From an uncultured Verrucomicrobia subdivision 3 bacterium (lineage in GTDB: Bacteria; Verrucomicrobiota; Verrucomicrobiia; Limisphaerales; UBA11358), in the NCBI GenBank assembly GCA_903889895.1, contig CAISYZ010000038.1, forward strand, positions 18,331 to 82,330: a stretch of 64,000 nucleotides of DNA, given 5' to 3'. The translations under genes were made by a program, and so were the position numbers. Numbering within the stretch: the first letter of the stretch is position 1; every line of letters begins with the position of its first letter. Shown here in pieces: positions 57,101-64,000 of this stretch. A model generated the notes under the pieces. It was not told the DNA's origin. It made no database searches and saw nothing but the letters and a program-made list of their open reading frames with translations.

Positions 57101-57852
57101 GCGGCCAGCTTACTTTGGCTTCCAACCTTCAGCAATATGTCCAGTTGCCAGCGGGCATATTGAGTAATTACACCGCCGTGACAATTGATGCGTGGGCAAG
57201 TTTTGGACCACTTCCCAGCGCTTGTTTCTTTTTCGGTTTTGGAAACATCATCGGGAGCAGCGGCGAGCAGTATATCTTCGCCCAGCCATTGAACGGCCGC
57301 ATCGCCATCACCGCCACCAATTATGCCGGCGAACAGAACACCAGCCCAAATCCTTCCGGCAGTTGGGCCGGCCAGACCAATCTGCATATCACAGCGGTCT
57401 TCAATCCACCGCTGGGATACCTGGCACTTTATACGAACGGGGTTCTGGCGGCTATTAATACGGCGGTCACCATTCCCTTTACTTCAGTAAACAATCTATA
57501 TAGCTACATCGGCCGGTCACTCTACAGCGGCGATTCCTATTTTACCGTGAGTCTGGATGAATTTCGCATTTACAACGGCGCGCTCTCTGCCGCCGATATT
57601 GCCGCCAGTCAGGTGCTCGGCTCCGGCGCGCTATTAAGCACCTCCAGCCCAACCGTCAACGCCGTTTCCGTCGCCGGCAACCTGACGCTGGTTTGGCCGG
57701 TAGCCGCGTCTGGCTTCTCGGTGTTGATGAGCACCAACTTGACGGTTGGCAATTGGACATCTGTGGCCGTTGTGCCGCAGCTTATCGGGAGCCAATGGCA
57801 GGTAAGCCTGCCCCTCATCGGCAGCGCACAATATTTCCGGCTTCAAAAATAA
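54151..57852 (+). CDS. GH51-like alpha-L-arabinofuranosidase with accessory beta-sandwich, Big2-like and LamG domains
   Basis: NLFGIFFEEINFAGEGGAYAEMVRNRAF, LRFPGGNYIEANN, KYLEIGNENGGSYLDARY, EIMDEHYYSS, KVFVGEYAVTASP; Big2-like AITWSSANTNVAVVDINGNVTGVGSGTTTITASY; LamG RYSFSETSGTTTADSIGGSAWNGTL. Start overlaps the GH16 3' end by 20 bp. Confidence 0.9.
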   Translation: MKFKFVELPVAGASNSPSRWLAGNLKSRWFCCKLIVLFLSMGLLTVAGVRAQSAATVNIQANQPGAVVSSNLFGIFFEEINFAGEGGAYAEMVRNRAFYTSTNANFWSFVTTGTATGLMSVDSTQPLNTNIVNSLKLTMSSGTGSVGAGNAGFWGMTFQTGATYNLNFFAMASNGFTGTITAQLESANGSTVYAQTNFGGLTTNWQRFSASLVASSTDTNAQLVLSISNSGTIWLDVVSLFPQATFFNRTNGLRSDLGGMLSSLHPSFLRFPGGNYIEANNLTNSVRWKKSIGDISQRPGHMNDAWGYWSTDGFGFHEFLQFCEDMGMEPLYDISAGLALGYNGSTNNTVPINQMGPWVQDAVDLISYANDPTNTTWGAQRATNGHPAPFNLKYLEIGNENGGSYLDARYTLFYDAIKAQYPNIHLIAAGGNWSGGPPASRPVEIMDEHYYSSASTFISYATKYDSYSRSGSKVFVGEYAVTASPYNNLTSALGEAAFMTGMERNSDIVLLASYAPLFANVNSVQWQPDMIYYDSARSLFGTPSYYVQKLFGQNRGDSVLPATVVITTNSSSSAVHGTIGLGSWNTSVQYTNIVVTSNVATLYQSDFVNQGTNGWSVFNGTWSTSSGTYQQTAQITDCYSTYLANSSTNWANYTITLQARKTGGAEGFLVMFNVLDNNNWTWWNIGGWSDTLDAIEQMVGGSKTTYAQVSQTIALNTWYYIRIVVTGSRAQCYLGTNAVQAATNLVQDVTVPSTTGGLLVSSTYAKAAGQVVVKAVNPYGVAMPTTFNLTGVNAIAPNATLIQLASGSPTDGNSLSSPTYVFPVTNTITGSSTNFTVTLPANSLSVLRLTTSGINNYTNLLLQIPSVITNGVTVPSTVWAQQAGSWFNLTTNANHAITWSSANTNVAVVDINGNVTGVGSGTTTITASYASLGLIAAQPVQVNYVWPALAHRYSFSETSGTTTADSIGGSAWNGTLPRGGTFSGGQLTLASNLQQYVQLPAGILSNYTAVTIDAWASFGPLPSACFFFGFGNIIGSSGEQYIFAQPLNGRIAITATNYAGEQNTSPNPSGSWAGQTNLHITAVFNPPLGYLALYTNGVLAAINTAVTIPFTSVNNLYSYIGRSLYSGDSYFTVSLDEFRIYNGALSAADIAASQVLGSGALLSTSSPTVNAVSVAGNLTLVWPVAASGFSVLMSTNLTVGNWTSVAVVPQLIGSQWQVSLPLIGSAQYFRLQK

Positions 57853-57966
57853 TCCTGGTCTTACGTGCTAGGTCGGCGCGACCATTAAATGTGTTTCCGT
57901 CTCTGGCCAGACCGGTTGGAAGGCATGGACCTCATCAATCGGAAAGATCTGGAACGGGAAATCAAA

Positions 57967-58344
57967 TCATTCGGGTGATGACGGAGCCGCGAATTGTTTG
58001 AATAATTTAAGCGCAAGGCAACGGTTGATGGCGCCAAGCCCAGAGGAAGCTGCGGGCAGATCTGCTGAGATGCTTGGCCTGCGTAAATTCTTTCTTAGCT
58101 CACCATTCGGTGAGATGGTATCAGCGCGAATGTTGGTGAGCTTGTCACCGATGGTTTCAGCTTTGGCCCGGGGCGGGGGCAGGCCCCAACGCATTCGCTT
58201 TAGGGTGGTCTGGCCATTTTCCGAGACGAGCACCGGGACGTGCGAGCGTGAGGCGATATTGTAGCGAAGCCGGAAATCCACGACCTTGCAGATGAACCGG
58301 AGGAATTTCCCGGTTTCGCCGAATCGCCTTTGATGGTGTAGCAA
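57967..58344 (-). pseudogene. Degenerate SOS-response-associated peptidase (SRAP/YedK-like) remnant
   Basis: LRYNIASRSHVPVLVSENGQTTLKRMRWGLPPPRAKAETIGDKLTNIRADTI resembles SRAP RYNIAPGQ...MRWGLxPxWAK...INARAET, but the N-terminal MCGRF and the downstream RCLxPxxGFYEW region are not recognisable. Confidence 0.55.
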
Positions 58345-58354
58345 CTGGAAATCG

Positions 58355-60205
58355 CTAGGATTCCTTCGCCAACACCCTTTCGAGCAAATGATTCAGGCGC
58401 GTCAACATGGCCCGTGGGTCATCGAGCAGGCCGGCCGCTACGCGCGCGTTGTCCAGGATCTGCTCCGCCACACTGGTCGCCAAGCCGCTGTCCTTTTGCC
58501 GGATGGCTTCCAGGCGCGTGACCAGGGGATGCGCCGGATTTATTTCCAGGTCTTGCGTGACCGGCGCTTCCGGCGCGGCATCCTGTTTCATGGCTTTCAT
58601 CATGCGCCGCATGCTGGCCGTCATGAACTTGTCCGCGTCCACCACCACCGCCGGACTCTCCACCAAACGCTTGGAGACCCGCACCTCGCCTACTTTGTCG
58701 CCCAGCGTCTGTTTGATCCACCCGGCCAGCGCCTTGGCCGCCTCGTCTGACAATGCGCCATCTTTTTTCGGCTCGTTTAAATCCAGTTCGGCCTTTTCCG
58801 CCAGCTTGATGGGCTTGCCTTCAAACGCATGCAGATGTTCAATCACAAATTCATCCCACGCATCGTAAAGGAACAGCACCTCAAACTTCCGCTCCCGGAA
58901 CACCTCGTAATAGGGACTGGCTTCTGCCGCCGCCCGGTTCGGGGTGAGCAGGCAATAAATCTCCTTCTGTTCGCTTGGCATCCGCTTCACATAATCCGCC
59001 AGCGACGTGAGCTTGCCCTGGTCCAGCGTGGAGGATTCAAAGCGCAACAACTTGCCCAGCGCCTCCTTGTGTGTGAAATCCGTGACCACACCCTCTTTGA
59101 GAAAGCGTTGGTATTCGGCGTAGAACTTTTCATACGCCGCCGCCTCTTTCTCGGACTGCTCATCGAGAAACTTCAGGAACCGGCTCGTCAGCACCTTGTT
59201 CAGTTTTTGCATCAGCGACGTGTCCTGCATCGTCTCGCGCGAGATGTTCAGCGGCAAATCCTCGCTGTCCACCACGCCTTTGAGGAAACGCAGCCATTCG
59301 GGAAACAAACCCTTGGCCTTCGCCTGGATCAAAACTTTTCGGCAATACAAATTCACTTCGGAGTCGATGCGCCCCATACCGAGCGTTTCAAAATTGCGCG
59401 GGGGCACAAACAGGAGGGCTTGGATGGCCAGCGGCGCGTCCGCACTGAAATGCAGCCGGAACAGCGGTTTCTCGTGGTCATGGCCGACAAACGTGTAAAA
59501 CTCGTTGTATTCCTCTTCCTTGATCTCGTTTTTGTTGCGGGCCCAGATGGCTTGCACCGTGTTGAGGCGCTTGCCGTTCAGCTCGATCGGGAACGGCACG
59601 AAGCTGGAATACCGCTGGATGATGCGTTCCACGGTGTTCGCTTGGGCAAAGTCCTTGGCGTCGTCCTTGAGTTCGAGCGTAATCTTGGTGCCGCGCGGCA
59701 GATCCGCGGCCGGCGTCAGGTCGTAACCGCCCATGCCCTCACTGGTCCATTGCCAGCCTGATTCTTCGGGCGCAAAGGAGCGGCTCAACACCGTTACTTT
59801 TTTCGCCACCATGAACGCCGAATAAAACCCGACGCCGAACTGGCCGATCAAACCCACATCCGGCTTCTTCTCTTCCGCAAGCTGTTTCAGAAATGCCTTG
59901 GTGCCGGAATGGGCGATGGTGCCAAGGTTCTCCACCAACTCGCCGTGGGTCATCCCCAGCCCTGTGTCGGTGATGGTGATGCTGCCAGCCTGATCATCCG
60001 TCGTGATGGTGATGAGCGGAGCCGTTTCGGATTGGAACACGCCGTTGCCCGATGACTGTTTGAACCGCAGCTTTTCACACGCGTCGGCGGCATTGGAGAT
60101 CAGCTCGCGGACGAAGATCTCTTTGTCGGTGTAAAGCGAATGGATGACGATGTTCAGCAGTTGCTGGATTTCTGCCTGAAACTGATGGGTTTCGGTTTTG
60201 CTCAT
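58355..60205 (-). CDS. htpG: Hsp90 family chaperone HtpG
   Basis: QAEIQQLLNIVIHSLYTDKEIFVRELISNAADACEKLRF, ITDTGLGMTHGELVENLGTIAHSGTKAFL, LIGQFGVGFYSAFMVAKKVTV, LPLNISRETMQ. Confidence 0.98.
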   Translation of the reverse strand: MSKTETHQFQAEIQQLLNIVIHSLYTDKEIFVRELISNAADACEKLRFKQSSGNGVFQSETAPLITITTDDQAGSITITDTGLGMTHGELVENLGTIAHSGTKAFLKQLAEEKKPDVGLIGQFGVGFYSAFMVAKKVTVLSRSFAPEESGWQWTSEGMGGYDLTPAADLPRGTKITLELKDDAKDFAQANTVERIIQRYSSFVPFPIELNGKRLNTVQAIWARNKNEIKEEEYNEFYTFVGHDHEKPLFRLHFSADAPLAIQALLFVPPRNFETLGMGRIDSEVNLYCRKVLIQAKAKGLFPEWLRFLKGVVDSEDLPLNISRETMQDTSLMQKLNKVLTSRFLKFLDEQSEKEAAAYEKFYAEYQRFLKEGVVTDFTHKEALGKLLRFESSTLDQGKLTSLADYVKRMPSEQKEIYCLLTPNRAAAEASPYYEVFRERKFEVLFLYDAWDEFVIEHLHAFEGKPIKLAEKAELDLNEPKKDGALSDEAAKALAGWIKQTLGDKVGEVRVSKRLVESPAVVVDADKFMTASMRRMMKAMKQDAAPEAPVTQDLEINPAHPLVTRLEAIRQKDSGLATSVAEQILDNARVAAGLLDDPRAMLTRLNHLLERVLAKES

Positions 60206-60355
60206 AAACCTAATTTTGTAACCAATGACGGAAAATCGTCAAGGGTTCCCACCTGAAAAAATAACGTCATCCTTTGTTTCAGCACAACGAGCCATGCTCC
60301 GGTTCACCAGGCCGCTTGCGGCCAGACCACCTGGCCCGCATCAGTCATGTGGAAG

Positions 60356-62200
60356 TCAGGGCAGTTCCAAGTTCAAATAGTCATACATCACATGATTGGC
60401 AGTGCCACCGTTTTCCGGGATGGCCAAGGTGATGATGTTTTCGCCAGCCTTTAGTTTCGCCGCCGGGATGCTCACATATTCCACGCAATACTTTGCGTGA
60501 ATGCCCTCGCGCAGCAGCGCGTCGCCGCCGGAGACGGATGGCGAGACGGAGGTGAACGGCCGGCGGTCGTTGTTCACATAAATTTCAATGCGCGCCTCGT
60601 AGGCGCTGGCGATGGCCAGCGTCAGCGTGGCGCTCCCCGCCGGCACGCGGTCGAGGTTGAAATGGATCCGCCAGCGCCAGGCCTCAGTATTTATGCCGGC
60701 GAGGGCGTAACGGGTCTGCGCATAATTCCAGTCCGTGTGCCAGTTGCTTTTGCCGACGTAATAGTCGAGCGGATTGGAAAATTCGTTCGGTATTTTCGCC
60801 CAGACGTAGCCGTGGAAGTAATCCGTCCCGTGCCGGAACTCCTTGGCCGTGCGATCAGGCACGCCGATTTCCCAGGCGATTTGCGAGCCCTTGTGCGGCA
60901 CATTCCAGACGAGGTCGCCCAGTGCGGTCGCCTCGCCCGCGTTGACGGTGACGCTGGTCTTGGAAAATTCACCCACCGCCCCGGTGGTGAACGCGGACAG
61001 CGTGTAGGTTCCCGGCCGGACATTGGGGATGGCGAAGTTTCCCTGCGCATCAGCCTTCACCCAGTATTCGTAATGCTTGGATTCGAACTGCCAGTTGCCA
61101 CCCGGTTCCGGCTGCGCCACGCCGACCCAGGCGTTCGCCGCGCTCACGTTTGGCTTCAACGCATCCTGCACGATGAAATGGCCGGTGATTTGACCGCGCG
61201 CGTCGGCCAGCGGATAAAGTGGATTGTCTGTCAGCCAGGTGTAGGGCCACGCAGCCTGCTCGGCTTTGGCCTGCGCCTGCGCGTCCGCCCAGCAGGCGTC
61301 GCCGCCACCGGGGGCGTAATTGCAGTAAAGCAGGAAGGGACCGAAAATTTTCTGCCACGTTTCGCCGGCCGCAACCTCGGTGGCGGAGGCATTGTAGTGA
61401 TCCAGCCCGAAATGCAGATGGTTGATGCCGGACGCCGCCGTCAAATCCTGCTTCGTCGGGCCGTCATTGAAAAACTCGTGGCTGCCCAGCACCATCCACG
61501 CGCCGACCTTGCGCACGTCGCTGGCGTGGCCCCAGCAGCCGAGATCCCAATAGTTCGCGTTGAAATCGTATTTGCAGTCAAACGTCCCCGCGCGCGGGCC
61601 GGTGTTGATCTTGATGATTTCCTTGATGCCCGTCGGCGTGGCGTGTTTCAAGTCTTCCGTGCCCGGCATCGTCCAGTGCCGGAGGTCGTCCACGTAGATT
61701 TTTTCCAGCAGATCGGGTGACAGTTTCCAGACCATGCGCCACTCGCCGACGCTCGTGGCCGGATAATTCGCCGGATGGCTCAGGATCGCATACGAGTAAA
61801 GCCCCGTTGCCCCGCGCCGCAGCACATAATGGATCTCGATGTCGAACGCCTCTGCCTCGTTGCGCCAAAAACTTTTCAGGCCGATGTCCACGAGGTCGGG
61901 CGTCTGCGTTTTGATGGCATAAACACAACGCGCCGGCACGCGAAAGCCTTTCCCGCCGCCCATGCTGTAATAGCCGTCGCGGATCATCTCGTAGCCCCGG
62001 AACTTGAGCGAGGTGATGGTGGCGCTCGCCTTGACGATGGCTGCCGTGATGAGACCGTTCGCGAGTAGGATATCCGTGCCGGCATCGTGCAGGGTCACGG
62101 TCGGCCCGGTTGCGCCACCGCCGGGGACATTTGCGCCGGCTGGCAATGTGGTTATGAGCGCGATAACCAGCGATAATGAAAGCCGACAAACAATCTTCAT
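60356..62200 (-). CDS. Polysaccharide lyase family 4-like rhamnogalacturonan lyase, secreted
   Basis: N-terminal ITSLKFRGYEMIRDGYYSMGGG; GPFLLYCNYAPGGGDACWADAQAQAKAEQAAWPY; FAIPNVRPGTYTLSAFTTGAVGEF; C-terminal CBM-like IWEIG/NWHTDWNYAQTRYAL...GSATLTLAIASA. Confidence 0.88.
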   Translation of the reverse strand: MKIVCRLSLSLVIALITTLPAGANVPGGGATGPTVTLHDAGTDILLANGLITAAIVKASATITSLKFRGYEMIRDGYYSMGGGKGFRVPARCVYAIKTQTPDLVDIGLKSFWRNEAEAFDIEIHYVLRRGATGLYSYAILSHPANYPATSVGEWRMVWKLSPDLLEKIYVDDLRHWTMPGTEDLKHATPTGIKEIIKINTGPRAGTFDCKYDFNANYWDLGCWGHASDVRKVGAWMVLGSHEFFNDGPTKQDLTAASGINHLHFGLDHYNASATEVAAGETWQKIFGPFLLYCNYAPGGGDACWADAQAQAKAEQAAWPYTWLTDNPLYPLADARGQITGHFIVQDALKPNVSAANAWVGVAQPEPGGNWQFESKHYEYWVKADAQGNFAIPNVRPGTYTLSAFTTGAVGEFSKTSVTVNAGEATALGDLVWNVPHKGSQIAWEIGVPDRTAKEFRHGTDYFHGYVWAKIPNEFSNPLDYYVGKSNWHTDWNYAQTRYALAGINTEAWRWRIHFNLDRVPAGSATLTLAIASAYEARIEIYVNNDRRPFTSVSPSVSGGDALLREGIHAKYCVEYVSIPAAKLKAGENIITLAIPENGGTANHVMYDYLNLELP

Positions 62201-62633
62201 GAAACTTGGTTCGACAATAATTCAAAGGCGTAGTCACAACAAGTTTGCTTTGTGGCCGCCGACGGGATGAGGCCATCGGTTACCGGCCACTGTTCCGCGC
62301 GCAGGCTTTTGGTGAGGATCCAAACACCCACGCCCACGACGACCAGGCCAATGACGATGAACAAGGAACAAAAAAGCTGGGTGCCGCGGCTGGACATTTG
62401 GGCCATGAACCGAGGCTAGTCGGCGGGGTCACGTTCCGGCCCTTATTTTTTGCGGCAATTTTTGGAATCCGTCCGCTGTCAAGGCAACAACGGCTTTGGA
62501 CTCGCCCTGCCGCGCGCGGTCGAGGATGTCAGTGAGTTCTTCGCTCAATGGAAACAAAGCCTATTAAAAGCCGCTGCAATACTAATAAGAAAAATAATTA
62601 TGTGCGCAATCCATCAATCCGGAAATTCCTAAA

Positions 62634-63563
62634 CTATTTTGTCAATTTTTCGTCTATCATATTGCTGCAATACCGTAAAGTCTTTAAATCATCTGAATAT
62701 CTACCATGCGAATTTAAACTGCCCAATTGATTAATTAGTAACTTTAGAGTGTCATCTATTGGGTCAAATGCTTCCATTACTTTATATTCTTCCTTCGTTA
62801 TGCTATCCAAATATAATTCAAATGCGGAGTTATCATTGAGTCCTTTTAGTGCTCCAATTGCGTTGTCTTCATCACCAGCTAACAAAAAGTATGAGGCAGA
62901 AACAATATAATCGTGAAATGACGCTTGCTTGCTGTGGATGTCCTTCATTTGCCTGTTTTGCGCTTGCACCATCAATGACGATGCTAGAGCTGCGTCAGCC
63001 CTTGCGTTAAAGTTTTTCTGAACTTCTATTAATTGAGTATTCATATTTGACACGTTGTTCGACATGAACTCAAATACGTTTTTACTGATTTGAGAATCGA
63101 ATGCAGCTAAATTTGAATTTATAATTCTTGTTGCATTTGCGGACTCACTTGCGGATAAAATTGAGATTTGCTGCCATTTGTCTTCATTTGCCTTCTCTAT
63201 TAGTGACATCTCCAAGAAAATATTATTGCTAATATTTAGAAATGACTCTTGCAATTTATTCTGTATGCCGGTCATTCTTACATTGTCTAAACTTTCTTGC
63301 TTCAATTCCGCCAGGTCTCTGTCTTTTTATAATAATTGAACTTGCTGCTTTAACTGGTCTTGGTCACGTTCGTAGTTGCTCTTTGAAGTGAGGTAATTTC
63401 CTGCAACAAGCAATAATGTAAGTGTTAGCAATGTGCCAAAACCCCATTTAACAATCGAAAACATATTTTCATGTGTGTTTTCGAGAACTTTTAGCCGTTG
63501 TTCTATTGCGCCAATTGGTTGTAATGTTGGCTTTTCAGTAGCTGATTGATTATCATCTGGCAT
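62634..63563 (-). pseudogene. Hypothetical membrane/coiled-coil protein split by one in-frame TAA (63327-63329)
   Basis: ORFs 63327..63563 and 62634..63305 share a frame: ...YERDQDQLKQQVQLL*KDRDLAELKQESLDNVRMTGIQNKL. One TM segment then long coiled coil; AT-rich composition. Confidence 0.55.
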
Positions 63564-63603
63564 ATTGGATATTTATGTGGGTTTTCTAATGTGCTTCTTA
63601 TTG

Positions 63604-63804
63604 TTAAAATTTAAATGGTGGTTTGGCTGGAGTAAATAATGGATTATCTGAAAAATAATACAAAAGAAATATTGCGCCAGTAATTATAATCAAATTAATT
63701 GAAACATATAAAAAAATTACTGTGCCAGTTGCTTTGTTATTTCTTTTTACGTGGTTCTTTGTTTTTTCTTTCAAATTAACCAAAATAATTGTCGTGATAA
63801 GCAT
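63604..63804 (-). CDS. Small hypothetical membrane protein
   Basis: Internal start MLITTIILVNLKEKTKNHVKRNNKATGTVIFLYVSINLIIITGAIFLLYYFSDNPLF; two hydrophobic segments; AT-rich region. Confidence 0.35.
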   Translation of the reverse strand: MLITTIILVNLKEKTKNHVKRNNKATGTVIFLYVSINLIIITGAIFLLYYFSDNPLFTPAKPPFKF

Positions 63805-63913
63805 GACCGAAAATTCTCTTATACATCGGTAAATGCTGTTTTGTATTGAAAATTGGTTTTGGCCTTGCCTCGATTTGGTGGACAGGGAGTGAATGCATGA
63901 GGCATGGGTATTT

Positions 63914-64000
63914 TTAGTTGGGTTGCGTTTCAAAGTCCACAGGTGATTTGAAGCCGAGGGCGCTGTGGAACCGCTCGCGGTTGTAAAAGACTTCGATCCA
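63914..64000 (-). mobile_element. IS3-family transposase (OrfB/DDE) C-terminus, truncated by window edge
   Basis: Minus-strand translation from window end: WIEVFYNRERFHSALGFKSPVDFETQPN*, the characteristic IS3 OrfB tail (YNxxRxHSALGxxSPxxFE). Confidence 0.9.

Noticed and set aside
62197-62406. 69-aa ORF with one hydrophobic segment upstream of the PL4-like gene
   Set aside because: Possible truncated membrane protein, but too short and without a convincing family signature to report as a gene.

Overview
GC-rich 64 kb bacterial window with a Verrucomicrobia-like gene style (PATR/LamG secreted proteins; taxonomy is inference). Most of it reads as a pectin-degradation superlocus: three GH28 polygalacturonases, GH43, CE12 rhamnogalacturonan acetylesterase, CE8 pectin methylesterase, GH2, GH16, GH51, a PL4-like rhamnogalacturonan lyase and an ExuT-like MFS transporter. 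No SusC/SusD pair was recognised. Three tight catabolic operons lie in the centre. (i) 13308-17753 (+): RuBisCO-like protein, DUF1537 kinase, Asp/Glu-racemase-fold protein and a BASS transporter interrupted by one in-frame TGA. (ii) 17756-26672 (-): Rbs-type ABC transporter with DUF2291, FGGY kinase, split transketolase and a fucose-isomerase-like protein. This matches the gene content of the known non-oxidative D-apiose pathway. (iii) 26812-36554 (+): sialidase-fold/MORN protein, Fe-ADH, DapA/NanA-type aldolase, PdxA2-type dehydrogenase, second DUF1537 kinase, AraC regulator and GH2. My main hypothesis is that (iii) catabolises Dha (3-deoxy-D-lyxo-2-heptulosaric acid) of rhamnogalacturonan II: retro-aldol cleavage followed by aldehyde reduction would give D-threonate, the substrate of known DUF1537/PdxA2 pathways. 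With (ii) this makes the region a candidate RG-II rare-sugar catabolic locus, and the RLP module may act on another branched acid sugar (apionate-derived or aceric acid). The right part carries a 3495-aa PATR protein, PATR/LamG-decorated GH16 and GH51 enzymes, htpG, a PL4-like lyase, an AT-rich patch with a disrupted ORF, and the 3' end of an IS3-family transposase at the window edge. All family assignments come from reading motifs by eye; no database search was run.
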